Below are positions 1-9,070 of a DNA stretch of 64,000 nt, one piece after another. The notes beneath the pieces were generated by a model. That model was not told where the DNA came from. It saw only the letters and a list, made by a program, of their open reading frames with translations, and did no database searches. A program made the translations under genes and the position numbers. Positions within the stretch are counted from its first letter, which is position 1, and each line of letters begins with the position of its first letter. The stretch spans positions 682,001 through 746,000 of the forward strand of contig DASRFR010000047.1 of NCBI GenBank assembly GCA_035651455.1, in the 5' to 3' direction. The stretch is from DASRFR01 sp035651455. GTDB taxonomy: Bacteria; Acidobacteriota; Terriglobia; Terriglobales; Acidobacteriaceae.

Positions 1-13
1 CGGGTTTACGGGT

Positions 14-36
14 GCGCTCAGTTGTTTCCTGAGCGC
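14..36. repeat. Perfect 8-bp hairpin at window start
   Basis: GCGCTCAG and CTGAGCGC form a perfect 8-bp stem around a 7-nt loop. There is no T-run on either side, so it is not a canonical intrinsic terminator, although it could end a gene lying left of the window. The rest of positions 1-222 shows no gene. Confidence 0.4.
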
Positions 37-222
37 GAACGGAGAGATTAGAGAAGAAAAGAATGAGCACGCATACAGACCACGCAGCAATGCGCTTTGT
101 GTGAAACATCTGATTACACCCCAGGGAAGAATGGAACCGACTATCTTACGGGAGAAGACATCGGTCAACAAGGGAGCGAGCGCAGACGCGATTCGCTGAA
201 TCAGTCCTTCGTACGAGGCACA

Positions 223-1119
223 CTACTTTTCGCGCATGAGCACCTGCCGGGCTTTTGCTAGGTCTTTACGTTGTTGGGCGTCCAACCTCGGATAAGAGAG
301 ATCAAGCTTCTCGAGCGTGCCCACCACGGCGGCAGCCACTACCAGTCGCGCATACCACTTATGATCCGCCGGAACCACGAACCATGGAGCTTCAGAGCTC
401 GCCGTATTGCGAATCATGTCTTGGTAGGCCTCCATGTAGTCGTCCCAATATTGACGTTCGTGGACGTCGGCCGCGGAAAACTTCCAGTTCTTTTCTGGCT
501 CGTCCAGGCGAGCGAGAAAGCGCTTTTTTTGTTCCTCCTTTGAAACGTGCAGGAAGAACTTGCGAACCAGAATGCCGTTGCGGGTCATGTAGCGCTCGAA
601 CGCGCAAATATCCTCGTAGCGCTCACTCCAGATATCCTTCGTCACCAGCGGTGGCGGGAGTTTTTCCCTTTCAAAGACTGCTTTATGCACGCGGACTACG
701 AGGACTTCCTCGTAATAGGAGCGGTTGAAAATGCCAATGCGCCCGCGCCCAGGCACGCGCTGCATGGTGCGCCACAAGTAGTCGTGATCGAGTTCCTCCT
801 CAGACGGCGCTTTAAATGAGTACACCTGGCAACCTTGCGGATTCACGCCCGACATTACGTGCTTGATGGTGCTGTCCTTCCCCGCGGCGTCCATGGCCTG
901 GAAGATCAGTAACAGGGCCCAGCGATCCTGTGCGTAAAGTCTGTCCTGAAGATCGGCAAGAGTTTCGACGCTTTTCTGCAGGTCCGCGCTGGCGCTGTCT
1001 TCGGAGGCAATTGTGCCCGTGTCGGCGGGATCGAAGTCTTTCAGGCGAAAGTGCTTTCCATGGGTGATGCGGTAAGGTTTGGCAAGCTGCCGCAAGCGCT
1101 TCATAGCTTGGCCACACAT
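223..1119 (-). CDS. ppk2: Polyphosphate kinase 2 family protein (class III-like PPK2)
   Basis: PPK2 enzymes transfer phosphate between polyphosphate and nucleotides in the cytoplasm; class III members act on both AMP and ADP. The 298-residue product has a P-loop-like segment MDAAGKDSTIK at about residues 76-86. It then has NPQGCQVYSFKAPS with ELDHDYLWR, the FNRSYYEEVLVVRVH Walker-B-like block at about 131-145, and a C-terminal HWK-type segment, here NWKFS. Length and motif order match single-domain PPK2 proteins, and the wording of the motifs is closest to the class III (Meiothermus-type) proteins I remember. No clear Shine-Dalgarno precedes the first ATG; an ATG five codons downstream is an alternative start. 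It lies 72 bp downstream of the response regulator on the same strand. A link between the two is possible but not shown. Confidence 0.9.
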   Translation of the reverse strand: MCGQAMKRLRQLAKPYRITHGKHFRLKDFDPADTGTIASEDSASADLQKSVETLADLQDRLYAQDRWALLLIFQAMDAAGKDSTIKHVMSGVNPQGCQVYSFKAPSEEELDHDYLWRTMQRVPGRGRIGIFNRSYYEEVLVVRVHKAVFEREKLPPPLVTKDIWSERYEDICAFERYMTRNGILVRKFFLHVSKEEQKKRFLARLDEPEKNWKFSAADVHERQYWDDYMEAYQDMIRNTASSEAPWFVVPADHKWYARLVVAAAVVGTLEKLDLSYPRLDAQQRKDLAKARQVLMREK

Positions 1120-1191
1120 CTTACAGGAGAGAACGTCCGCCTGCCGGGGAGCAGGCGGCGAGACGTGTGCTACGAAACGAGAAATAACAGA

Positions 1192-1875
1192 TCAGGAGAG
1201 TGAAAAGTTTTGCCCGGCGGGGAATCCCAGGCTTTCGGCTTGAATAATGTTGTTGCGGATCGCGTACATGACCAGCCCGCTCACCGAGTGAATGCCTAAT
1301 TTGCGCATGATGTTGCTGCGGTGAGTTTCCGCGGTCTTCACACTGAGATCAAGAATGGATGCGACCTCCTTGGTGCTCTTCCCTTCCGCTAGCAACTGGA
1401 TGATTTCCCGCTCGCGGGACGTCAGGCGGGGTACAGAAGGAAGTTTTTGGCCGCCATTGAGATACCCGGACAGTACCATTTCACCGACATGGGAGGTAAA
1501 GAAAGTACGGTTTTTCAGCAGCGCTTCAGCTGCGGTGACAAGGTCACGTGCGGCGTCTGACTTGAGCACAAAACCACGGGCGCCGACCTCGAGCACCTCA
1601 CGCACAATGGCCTCGGAGTCGCTGACCGTCAGGATCAGAATGCGCTGGCTGGGATTGTCGTGCAGAATCTGGCCGGCAGCGGCGAGGCCATTGAGGTTAG
1701 GCATGCCAATGTCCATGATGAGGAGATCGGGCTTAAGTTCTTTGGTTTTGGCGACAGCTTCGCGGCCATCCACCGCCTCGCCGATCACCTGCCATCCTTC
1801 GCAGGCTTCGAGCAACGAGCTAAGGCCGCGGCGCACGACTTCGTGATCATCAGCAATCAGGATGCGGACTGCCAT
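1192..1875 (-). CDS. NarL/FixJ-family DNA-binding response regulator
   Basis: Two-component response regulator with an N-terminal receiver domain and a C-terminal LuxR-type helix-turn-helix. The acidic pair D9/D10, phospho-acceptor D55 (in MDIGMPN), T84 and K106 (in FVLKSD) form a complete receiver active site. The HTH spans about residues 148-212 and has the typical LTSREREIIQLLAEGKSTKE and VKTAETHRSNIMRKLG motifs. GGAGG lies 7 nt before the ATG. No histidine kinase is adjacent, so the signal is unknown. In Acidobacteria such orphan regulators are common and are often driven by hybrid kinases encoded elsewhere. It is read in the same direction as the PPK2 gene, 72 bp upstream of it. Confidence 0.93.
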   Translation of the reverse strand: MAVRILIADDHEVVRRGLSSLLEACEGWQVIGEAVDGREAVAKTKELKPDLLIMDIGMPNLNGLAAAGQILHDNPSQRILILTVSDSEAIVREVLEVGARGFVLKSDAARDLVTAAEALLKNRTFFTSHVGEMVLSGYLNGGQKLPSVPRLTSREREIIQLLAEGKSTKEVASILDLSVKTAETHRSNIMRKLGIHSVSGLVMYAIRNNIIQAESLGFPAGQNFSLS

Positions 1876-2387
1876 TGCCTACCCTCCGGGACAGTTCGCC
1901 GAGAATGGCGAGATAACAAATAGAAATTACTTGATCAAACAACGCTGGATGAATATTTAGAGCGACACTACATGAATGGATTACTGTTCGAGCCTTTTCG
2001 TTGCAACCAAAATACCTGCAATATTCGATTGCACACGTGGTGCCAAACGTCGAACTGTTTGCAAAGAGGCAACAAGTCAAAGCACGCGGGGTAATTTTTC
2101 CCTTGACTGAGTAGAGGTTACAGAGGAGTGGCAGACATAGACGGGATAGCAGTTATCAGGCAAACCGAGTCGCGGAGGGCGAGACAGAGGCATATAGCGA
2201 AGTGCCATCCCCGTGATCGTGGCCGGAACGACACTCGAAGGCAGACGTTCCGCGCTGTTCCTGAAAAGATGGCATTTTCGGCACTTTGGAGTCGAGAAAA
2301 AGTCTGCTTTATTTTAGATTCCGCAGAACTTCAAGCCTCATTTCGGGTTCACGCCATGAGGTTGGCTGTGCGAAGGGAGGAATTCTT
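1876..2387. other. Intergenic region without a convincing gene
   Basis: This 512-bp gap separates the divergent response regulator from the small gene at 2388. It includes an AT-richer patch around 1960-2100, likely to hold the regulator's promoter. The open frames here have unlikely composition and no ribosome-binding site, so I call none of them. Confidence 0.4.
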
Positions 2388-2543
2388 ATGTCACAAGACC
2401 GCAAGCCCATTCGCACTTGGCAAGAGATTGCGGCCGAAGTGGCCAAGGAAACTGACCCAAAGAAACTGATTGAGCTTGCCGAAGAACTGAACCGCGCACT
2501 TGAAATGCGCGATCCGATCTTGCAAATGAAGAAATCGGCGTAG
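2388..2543 (+). CDS. Small conserved-looking protein, 51 residues, unknown function
   Basis: This short reading frame starts with MSQDRKPIRTWQEIAAE and is mostly charged helix: about 24 of 51 residues are charged, and there are no membrane segments or cysteines. A strong ribosome-binding site, GGGAGG, lies 8 nt before the ATG at 2388, which decides the start against the longer frame beginning at 2286. I have a recollection of similar 50-60-residue proteins with the WQEIAAE and ELAEELNRAL pattern in Acidobacteria genomes, but no assigned function. It stands alone between two non-coding stretches. Confidence 0.65.
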   Translation: MSQDRKPIRTWQEIAAEVAKETDPKKLIELAEELNRALEMRDPILQMKKSA

Positions 2544-3098
2544 ATCCGTGCTGGTCGGGATCCTGGAATTCGCGCTTCCGATTTATTCAATCCCCTCACA
2601 CCTCGGGATTGTAATGGGAACCTAATCTATCCAACCTGGGTGGAATTGACACGTGTACTGCTGAAACCCCTCCTTCAAGAACTCCCAGCATTGACACCGC
2701 TCCGAAACGGAACATAGGTACTAATGTCCCAGGGTCACATTTCCTCTGGACACGACGACGCACACCGATTTTACTGGCATTGGTGGCTCGCTTCACTGCT
2801 CCCCGGTCAGTCGTCGAGCAGGCAGAATGGGTTCACTAGGCCCACCCTTTAACTTGCGAGTTTGGGGTGGGCTTGAACATTTTGGGGCGCTTAGGGGAGT
2901 TCAGCAGTACTTCAACAACGTGCCGCGCAATCTTAGTGGAAACTTCCGATCGCAACCTGCACGGCGAACTTGGCAAGCAGGAATAGCGCCACCACAGCCA
3001 AGCCGATTTCGAAACAGCTTTGATCCATATAGGTGAGATGCTGTTCCGTGCTGGAAGTCGCAGCTTCGGCCAGCAAAGTTGAGTTTAATTCCGCGCAG
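2544..3098. other. Non-coding stretch with a repeat-like inverted element
   Basis: This 555-bp stretch contains no supported gene. Its middle holds the hairpin element at 2815-2872 (separate entry). A 31-codon frame on the minus strand (2933-3028) would encode one hydrophobic helix but has no ribosome-binding site, so it is not called. Confidence 0.4.
2815..2872. repeat. Interspersed repeat copy 1 with inverted repeat
   Basis: The sequence GAGCAGGCAGAATGGG followed by TTCACTAGG leads into GCCCACCC (2840-2847) and GGGTGGGC (2865-2872), an 8-bp perfect stem with a 17-nt loop. A closely similar lead-in, GAGTAGGCAGAATGGG, followed by another stem-loop occurs at 51572-51623. Both copies are preceded by a CGCTTCACT stretch 35-80 bp upstream. 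The arms differ between copies while pairing is kept, which suggests a structured dispersed repeat or a terminator-like family. Confidence 0.5.
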
Positions 3099-3187
3099 TG
3101 GTGCCCGGGACCGGAATCGAACCGGTACGTCCTTTTAGGGACCCGGGATTTTAAGTCCCGTGCGTCTGCCAGTTTCGCCACCCGGGC
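3099..3187 (-). tRNA. tRNA-Leu (anticodon UAA)
   Basis: The minus strand gives an 89-nt tRNA including an encoded CCA. The acceptor stem is GCCCGGG/CCCGGGC, and the anticodon stem-loop CGGGA-CTTAAAA-TCCCG gives UAA. A long variable arm (class II) and a T arm with GGTTCGATTCC are present. All fit tRNA-Leu. Confidence 0.95.
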
Positions 3188-3269
3188 AGCGCGATGCAAT
3201 GCCTGCATTTTACCGTTATGAGGGCATCCGTGCTTGATAGCGCGACAACACGATGTAGCTCGCGGACGT

Positions 3270-3713
3270 TTACTTCATCCCCGCGGGGCAACTTGAGGCG
3301 ATCCACTTGCCCTTGCCGGAATATTCTCCGTGCATGGTCGATGGCCCGCCGGCCATAGTCAGTTCTCCGTTACCTCGAACATTTTCGGAGTCGATGACCT
3401 GAAGCTGGAGCTTGAAGTTGGCCGTCTGGCCTTGCGAGTACACGCAGTTTCCGCTCACATCCATGTGGCTGCTCGTGGAACTCTGAACGTTATATTTACA
3501 GTCGTTGTCCCTGTCGGGGAACGGGTACTTGTCCGCGTTTTCTTTCGTTACACATGACTTATAACTCTGGGTGTGTGGAGCGCCCATACCCTGGATGGTG
3601 GTAGTGGTCGTTACCTGCCAAAGACCCGGCCTTACGTTCAGCGGTTCAATGTCAGCGGCAACCACAACCGTCGCTACTAAAGAAATTACTCCCAGCAGTA
3701 TTCTCTTTCGCAT
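3270..3713 (-). CDS. DUF3617 domain-containing exported protein
   Basis: A 147-residue protein with an N-terminal signal peptide (MRKRILLGVISLVATVVVA). The mature part follows the DUF3617 pattern: an 'RPGLWQVTTTTT' strand near the start, paired cysteines (SYKSCVTKEN, NDCKYNV, GNCVYSQG, SSCPAGMK), and a middle 'GNGELTMAG...MHGEYSGKG' strand pair. The family is of unknown function and is periplasmic or envelope-associated in Gram-negative bacteria. The ATG at 3713 is chosen because GGAGG sits 5 nt upstream of it; the ATG at 3725 overlaps that site. It is a single gene with no operon partners. Confidence 0.85.
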   Translation of the reverse strand: MRKRILLGVISLVATVVVAADIEPLNVRPGLWQVTTTTTIQGMGAPHTQSYKSCVTKENADKYPFPDRDNDCKYNVQSSTSSHMDVSGNCVYSQGQTANFKLQLQVIDSENVRGNGELTMAGGPSTMHGEYSGKGKWIASSCPAGMK

Positions 3714-4076
3714 TGCATCCTCCATGAGTTTCTCACACGCGGCCTGTCACTCCATTCGCGGTCCTCCACTTGCGAGCACGAAAGCGGGATTGCGCGCCGA
3801 CGCATCGCAGCTCATGATCGCGGAGCGGTCGCGCCAAGCACAGATCTGGCCGCGCGGAATATTACCCCGAGAAGCGGACTGGCCACAACGACAGTAACAG
3901 AGCGTAGCGCAAGGCCGCCTGGTCGTCTGGTTCACCCTGCCTGGCATTTCTCTCCCAGAAATTCCCCCGAGGCAAGGAATTTTGATGGGCCGCATGAAAA
4001 TTATGAGTTGGACGGAGAGCAGGGATGGATTTAGTGTCTTGGGGTCCGTATCCCTCATTCCGCAGGATGGTTTTTT
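3714..4076. other. Intergenic region, nothing recognised
   Basis: This 363-bp gap separates two divergently read genes. It presumably contains promoters in both directions, but no convincing conserved site or RNA was seen. The frames crossing it have composition unlike coding sequence. Confidence 0.35.
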
Positions 4077-4292
4077 ATGACGGACCCAAGCACTGCCAAA
4101 GTTTCTGCCGCAACGTCTGTTGTAATTTCCACAGTCGCACCCCAGTTCGCTGGTTCTGACGATTTGAGTTACGAATACACTCTTGAGCACTGGCTGGAAG
4201 TCCGGGCCATGGTCTCAGAGGCCGAGGAAGAAAGAGGCGATCGCGCGAACCTGGCGGGGCATCGGCAAGAAGCCAAAGCCAGCGCGGCATAG
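4077..4292 (+). CDS. Possible small protein of 71 residues, unknown
   Basis: This frame starts at an ATG with AGGATGG six nt upstream, a fair ribosome-binding site. The product is acidic (LSYEYTLEHWLEVRAMVSEAEEERGDR), with no signal peptide, membrane helix or cysteine. I do not recognise it. It ends 154 bp before the membrane protein at 4447 on the same strand. The short length and a Ser/Ala-rich N-terminus leave real doubt that it is expressed. Confidence 0.4.
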   Translation: MTDPSTAKVSAATSVVISTVAPQFAGSDDLSYEYTLEHWLEVRAMVSEAEEERGDRANLAGHRQEAKASAA

Positions 4293-4446
4293 TCGAAACA
4301 GCGGCAGGGTACCCTCTCGACCTCCAAAGCCGCAGTACGCCGCAAGGCTGAAAAGAAACATGCCTTCGCGTCGTGCTCCGCATCGACCGGTCCTGGCTGC
4401 CATCCCGTCGGCGTTCCTCGTCCGTTCGGTTAGCGGCGCGCATATA

Positions 4447-6111
4447 ATGACGCAGCCCATGGACTGGACTCCCGCGTCCGTTGTCCGCTGGCTGTTCGAC
4501 TCCGAACGCGGCGCCTCAGAACGCCTGCTGGCACGCTGGCTCTTTCTACGCGCGCTCGGTCTGATTCACTTTTCCGCGTTTTACTCACTGGCCTTTCAGA
4601 TCCGAGGTCTCATTGGCCAGAACGGTATTCTTCCATCCAACGAGTACCTTGCCGCTGTGGCGCGCTCGATGAGCGGCGCGCTGCATTACTGGTACGCGCC
4701 AACCCTGCTGTGGTGGTCGACCGGGCTGCACATGCTGATGGCTTTGTGCTGGACGGGAATGGCCGCCTCGGTGCTTCTGGTTCTGAATGTGTGGCCGCGC
4801 GCAACCCTGCTGATCTGCTTCGTATGTTTTCTGTCGTTCGTCAGCGCAGCTGAAGATTTCTCCGGATACCAGTCGGACGGCATGCTGCTGGAAGCAACGT
4901 TCATCGCGCTGTTTTTTGCCCCTCGGGGAATTCGCCCCGGCATTGGAGCTTTGCATCCGTCGTTACGCGCCAGCTTGTTCCTGCTGCAATGGGAGTGGTT
5001 TCGCATCTACTTCGAATCAGGAATGGTGAAGCTGGCGAGCGGAGACCCGCAATGGCGCCACCTCACCGCCATGGACGAGTACTATCAAAACGGCCCCTTG
5101 CCAACCTGGATCGGCTGGTATGCCCAGCACCTGCCCCACTGGTTTCATGTGGGCAGCGCGGGCGCAACACTCGTGCTGGAGCTGGGGCTAGTCTGGATGC
5201 TGTTTCTGGGGCGGCGATGGCGAATCGTTTGTTTCTTTATTGTCACTCCTTGGGAAATCGGAGTGATTCTCACCGCGAATTACACCTTCTTGAATTACCT
5301 GGTGCTGGCACTGGGATTCCTGCTGCTGGATGACGAATTTCTGCTGCAATGGCTTCCGGAGAAATGGAGCACGCGCATTCCGACAATGAAGAGCGCTGTA
5401 AGGCAGCCGTTAGCATCTGCAGTGGGTACAGACGCGGGCGCTGCTTCCGGTGATGCCCAATCAGCATCGGCGCCGCGGACGAGTTTGCGCCGAAACTGGC
5501 GCGCACAGGTATCGAGGCTGAAGCTGGCCTTGTCGGCAGCCGTACTCACGCTTGTGTTTTACGTAACTGTGGTGCAAATGATCCCGCGACTTCCCCTCCC
5601 GACGTGGCCGGTCACTGCACTCGACCCATTTCGCATTGCCAACCGGTATGGACTGTTTGCAGTGATGACGCGCGGGCGTTACGAGATTGAGTTTCAGGGG
5701 TCAAATGACGGACAGAATTGGACAGCTTATCCATTCCGCTACAAGCCGCAGGACCCGAGCAAGCCGCCGGGAATCTATGCACCGTACCAACCGCGTTTCG
5801 ATTGGAACCTGTGGTTTGCATCGCTGGGATCGTGGAGGGAATATCCGATTGTGCCGAGCACCGAAGAGAGATTACTCGCCAATGATCGCGATGTACTGGC
5901 CTTGTTTGCGAACAATCCGTTCTCGCAGGCTCCTCCCCGCCAGGTGCGGGCGGTACTATGGCAATACTGGTTCACGTCCTTGTCCGAGAAACGCGCGACC
6001 GGGCTCTGGTGGAACCGACGACTGCTCGGTCTGTATGCACCTACGCTGCTGCGCACCCCGGATGGAAAACTGCAGGTACTGGGGTGGCCTTCCTTGCCTC
6101 CACGAATGTGA
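4447..6111 (+). CDS. Lipase maturation factor family membrane protein
   Basis: A 554-residue integral membrane protein resembling the lipase maturation factor (LMF1) family, whose animal members help lipases fold in the ER. The role of the bacterial homologues is not established. About eight hydrophobic segments are visible from residue 30 onward. Family-like features are WWSTGLHMLMAL, the conserved block DFSGYQSDGMLLEATFIALFFAPR, the loop WFRIYFESGMVKLASGDPQWRHLTAM with YYQNGPLPTW, and a late soluble part with RYGLFAVMTRGRYEIEFQGS. It ends in an R/W-rich module (VRAVLWQYWFTS). The ATG at 4447 puts the start just before the first family-like residues. The frame stays open upstream to 4183, but that part is low-complexity basic sequence. 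The FAD oxidoreductase follows 66 bp later on the same strand. Confidence 0.85.
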   Translation: MTQPMDWTPASVVRWLFDSERGASERLLARWLFLRALGLIHFSAFYSLAFQIRGLIGQNGILPSNEYLAAVARSMSGALHYWYAPTLLWWSTGLHMLMALCWTGMAASVLLVLNVWPRATLLICFVCFLSFVSAAEDFSGYQSDGMLLEATFIALFFAPRGIRPGIGALHPSLRASLFLLQWEWFRIYFESGMVKLASGDPQWRHLTAMDEYYQNGPLPTWIGWYAQHLPHWFHVGSAGATLVLELGLVWMLFLGRRWRIVCFFIVTPWEIGVILTANYTFLNYLVLALGFLLLDDEFLLQWLPEKWSTRIPTMKSAVRQPLASAVGTDAGAASGDAQSASAPRTSLRRNWRAQVSRLKLALSAAVLTLVFYVTVVQMIPRLPLPTWPVTALDPFRIANRYGLFAVMTRGRYEIEFQGSNDGQNWTAYPFRYKPQDPSKPPGIYAPYQPRFDWNLWFASLGSWREYPIVPSTEERLLANDRDVLALFANNPFSQAPPRQVRAVLWQYWFTSLSEKRATGLWWNRRLLGLYAPTLLRTPDGKLQVLGWPSLPPRM

Positions 6112-6177
6112 ACCGGCTCTGCTGAAAGATGAAATCCCTGTGAGAGGCACTCCACTTCGCGCGCGTGGGCACCGTTT

Positions 6178-7596
6178 ATGACCAGGAGAGCTTGCGTCGT
6201 AGGCTCAGGGCCGAATGGCATGTCAGCGGCGATCGTGCTGGCGCAGGCGGGCTGGCACGTGGACGTGTGCGAAGCGGAAGCACAGCCCGGCGGCGGGGCG
6301 CGGACAATGGAACTGACCCTTCCGGGATTCCATCATGACGCGGGTTCAGCAGTGCATCCGCTGGCTGCCGCCTCTCCTTTTTTTTCCACGCTGCCGCTAC
6401 AACAGCATGGGCTGGAATGGATCGAACCGCCCGCAGCATTGGCACATCCGCTTGATGATGGCACAGCGGTGATGTTGTATCGCGATCTGCGGGCGACGCA
6501 AGAAGGGCTGGGACGCGATGGCCGAGCGTGGCAACGGGTAATGCAGCCCTTTGTCGATCATTGGCAGGAATTCTCAGCAGAAGCCCTGGGCCCGGTGCCA
6601 TTGGTTCCGCGGCATCCATGGTTGATGGCGCGCTTCGGAGCCCTTGCCTTTCCTCCAGCCACGAAGGTGAGTTCGGTTCTTTTTCGCGAAGACCGCACCA
6701 AGGCGCTTTTTGCGGGACTCGCGGCTCATTCATTTCTGAACCTCGATGCGCCCCTGAGTTCCGCCTTCGGAATGCTGCTGGGCGTGGCGGCGCACGTGGT
6801 TGGTTGGCCGATCCCACGCAGGGGAGCACAAGCGATTACAACTGCACTTTGCAAGTATCTGTTCGAGCACGGCGGCGAGTTGAAGACCTCCACACGAATT
6901 GGGAATATAGCGGAGTTGGACGGATACGAACTCGTGCTTTGCGATGTTACGCCACGGCAACTGCTGCACATCGCCGGCGATCGCCTATCACAGGAATACA
7001 AGCGGAGGCTGGGACGATTCCGCTACGGGCCGGGAGCGTTTAAGGTCGACTATGCCCTCTCGGCTCCTATTCCGTGGAGGGCACCGGAGTGTGCTCAAGC
7101 GGCCACGCTCCACCTGGGGGGCACCGCGGCGGAAGTCGCAACCTCTGAACGAGAGGTGAGCGATGGCAAACCGGCGGAGCGACCTTACGTTCTATTATCC
7201 CAGCCCAGCCTTTTTGATGCGCTGCGCGCACCGCAAGGAAAGCATATCGCGTGGGCCTATTGTCACGTGCCAAACGGCTCGGACTTCGACATGCTGCCGC
7301 GACTGGAGGCACAGATTGAGCGTTTTGCACCCGGATTTCGCGATTGCGTGCTGGCACGCCATGTGTCATCTCCAGCCGCGCTGGAGAAAATGAATGCGAA
7401 TCTTGTCGGGGGTGACATCAACGGCGGCGCGCTGGATGTGCGGCAATTTTTATTTCGTCCTACCGGTCGCTACTATGCCACCTCGGCGCGAAATCTGTTT
7501 ATTTGCTCGTCTTCTACCCCGCCCGGAGGCGGCGTACACGGAATGTGCGGATTTCACGCCGCGCGATGGGCGCTGCGAAGCCGGGAGTCACGCTGA
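6178..7596 (+). CDS. FAD-dependent NAD(P)/FAD oxidoreductase (phytoene-desaturase-like fold)
   Basis: A 472-residue flavoprotein. The N-terminus has the dinucleotide-binding motif VVGSGPNGMSAAIVLAQAG followed by the acidic strand end DVCEAEAQPGGGART, as in phytoene-desaturase-like and PYROXD2-like amine-oxidase-fold proteins. The C-terminal FAD contact region is also present (LFICSSSTPPGGGVHGMCGFHAARWAL). These proteins bind FAD tightly, but substrates are usually unknown. No carotenoid genes are nearby, so I do not assign a desaturase role. It follows the lipase-maturation-factor-like gene by 66 bp and may share its transcript. It converges on the alcohol dehydrogenase gene. Confidence 0.88.
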   Translation: MTRRACVVGSGPNGMSAAIVLAQAGWHVDVCEAEAQPGGGARTMELTLPGFHHDAGSAVHPLAAASPFFSTLPLQQHGLEWIEPPAALAHPLDDGTAVMLYRDLRATQEGLGRDGRAWQRVMQPFVDHWQEFSAEALGPVPLVPRHPWLMARFGALAFPPATKVSSVLFREDRTKALFAGLAAHSFLNLDAPLSSAFGMLLGVAAHVVGWPIPRRGAQAITTALCKYLFEHGGELKTSTRIGNIAELDGYELVLCDVTPRQLLHIAGDRLSQEYKRRLGRFRYGPGAFKVDYALSAPIPWRAPECAQAATLHLGGTAAEVATSEREVSDGKPAERPYVLLSQPSLFDALRAPQGKHIAWAYCHVPNGSDFDMLPRLEAQIERFAPGFRDCVLARHVSSPAALEKMNANLVGGDINGGALDVRQFLFRPTGRYYATSARNLFICSSSTPPGGGVHGMCGFHAARWALRSRESR

Positions 7597-7646
7597 AGGT
7601 GCTGATCTTTTCTAATTGTAAGTTATACACATGCAGCCAAAATCAT

Positions 7647-8639
7647 TTACATGATAATTACTGCGGCGCCGTCGATGGCATCGCTCTTGACCGCCTGCAG
7701 CGCTTCATTTGCATCGTGCAGGCGAAATTGTGTGACTTTGGGACGCAACTGAATCTCGGCCGCGGTTTGCAAGAAATCACGAGCATCGGAACGCGTCATA
7801 TTGGCCACGCTACGAATCTGGCGCTCCCCCCACAGCAGGCGATCGTAGTCGAACTGTGGCATGCGATCGAGATGAATGGCGTTGATCGCCACGACTCCGC
7901 CCTTGCGCAGGCTTGATAGCGCCGCCAGGACCACGTCGCCGCTGGGCGCGAACGTGATCGCGCGATCCAGTTCAACCGGGGGATGATCCTTCTCGCTGCC
8001 CACCCATGTCGCTCCTAACGATTCCGCCAATTTGCGATGAGACTCGCCACGAGTCGAAACATATACTTCACATTTCCAGGAGTGGAGAACCGCAATAGCA
8101 AGATGCGCGGATGCGCCGAAGCCAAAGAGACCTACGCGATCTCCCGATTCAACACCGGCCACTCGCAGACTACGGAAACCAATAATACCGGCGCAGAGCA
8201 GCGGAGCGGCGTGCAGGTCATCGAGGGCGGACGGCAGAGGAAAGCAAAAATCCTCTCGGGCGGCGGCGTATTCGGCATAGCCGCCATCGACAGTATAGCC
8301 AGTGAAGGTTGGCGAATCGCAGAGATTTTCCAGACTGCGACGGCAATACCAGCAGGTCCCGTCAACGCCCCCGACCCAGGAGATGCCAACCCGCGCACCC
8401 ACGGGAAGGCGCCCGCCCCCGCTATCCACCACGTCGGCCACGATCTGATGCCCGGGAATTAACGGCTTGCGGCATTGCGGCAACTCACCTTCAACGATGT
8501 GAAGATCAGTCCTGCACACGCCACAAGCGCGAACTCTCAAAAGAACCTGATTGGGCTGCAACCCCGGCCGCGGGTACTCCTCTATTGTGAGGGGACGTTC
8601 AGAAACCGGTCTGGGCAGGCGAAGGAGTGCGGCTTTCAT
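7647..8639 (-). CDS. Zinc-dependent alcohol dehydrogenase family protein
   Basis: A 330-residue medium-chain dehydrogenase. The GroES-like N-terminal half carries CGVCRTDLH (C42 is the probable catalytic zinc ligand) and PGHQ (H64). The zinc-lobe segment GTCWYCRRSLENLC keeps three of the four structural cysteines; the first appears replaced by Asp or Gly. The Rossmann half has GLFGFGASAHLA, so NAD(P) binding is expected. PGHQ in place of the usual GHE is seen in a subfamily often called AdhP-like or YogA-like. The ATG at 8639 is preceded by GGAGG at a 5-nt gap, better than the start four codons upstream. It would oxidise an alcohol or reduce an aldehyde; the substrate is unknown. Confidence 0.9.
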   Translation of the reverse strand: MKAALLRLPRPVSERPLTIEEYPRPGLQPNQVLLRVRACGVCRTDLHIVEGELPQCRKPLIPGHQIVADVVDSGGGRLPVGARVGISWVGGVDGTCWYCRRSLENLCDSPTFTGYTVDGGYAEYAAAREDFCFPLPSALDDLHAAPLLCAGIIGFRSLRVAGVESGDRVGLFGFGASAHLAIAVLHSWKCEVYVSTRGESHRKLAESLGATWVGSEKDHPPVELDRAITFAPSGDVVLAALSSLRKGGVVAINAIHLDRMPQFDYDRLLWGERQIRSVANMTRSDARDFLQTAAEIQLRPKVTQFRLHDANEALQAVKSDAIDGAAVIIM

Positions 8640-8717
8640 GTGGGCCTCCACCTATATTTACACATAGCTAATGCGGAGGACACCGCACTAAGAATTCAGA
8701 CGCGAGAGCCCGTTGAT

Positions 8718-8948
8718 CTATGCGGCGGGGTGGACGTGCTTTTGGGCCACCGGCATTTTCTTCAGTAACTCAAGAATACGATGCCGTACATGCCCATCTT
8801 CGGTGACATGTCCCGAGGCGGTGTCACTGTCTTGTACAACTTGATCCATGAGCCTGCGGTTGTGGAACTCGGGATCCTGATGCTGGCAGAAAGCGCAAGG
8901 CTTTGCAGTGCGTGTGTCGGTAATGATCTCGCGATGAAAATAGTCCAT
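8718..8948 (-). CDS. Small CxxC protein, 76 residues, unknown function
   Basis: The product starts MDYFHREIITDTRTAKPCAFCQHQDPEFHNRR. The CAFC pair with flanking histidines (CQHQDPEFH) looks like a small metal- or redox-binding knuckle. The C-terminal half (HVTEDGHVRHRILELLKKMPV) is amphipathic helix. AAGGAA lies about 9 nt before the ATG. There is no signal peptide or membrane segment. It is upstream of the alcohol dehydrogenase on the same strand, with a 78-bp gap, so it may be co-transcribed. I do not recognise the family. Confidence 0.6.
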   Translation of the reverse strand: MDYFHREIITDTRTAKPCAFCQHQDPEFHNRRLMDQVVQDSDTASGHVTEDGHVRHRILELLKKMPVAQKHVHPAA

Positions 8949-9070
8949 AGGGGGAGTTCCTTGTGTGAATGAGTGACAGGATAGACCTTCCCATGGCAGA
9001 GGGACAACACAGACCAGGACTTGCCTGTGGAAATCCGGTCCATTTCATTGCATTCGCAAGGAAAGTCGCG

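Noticed and set aside
2933..3028. 31-residue hydrophobic peptide on the minus strand
   Set aside because: It looks like a single membrane helix but has no ribosome-binding site and sits in otherwise non-coding sequence.
6178..7596. Phytoene desaturase in a carotenoid cluster
   Set aside because: The fold is similar but no crt genes are nearby, so only a general FAD oxidoreductase call is made.
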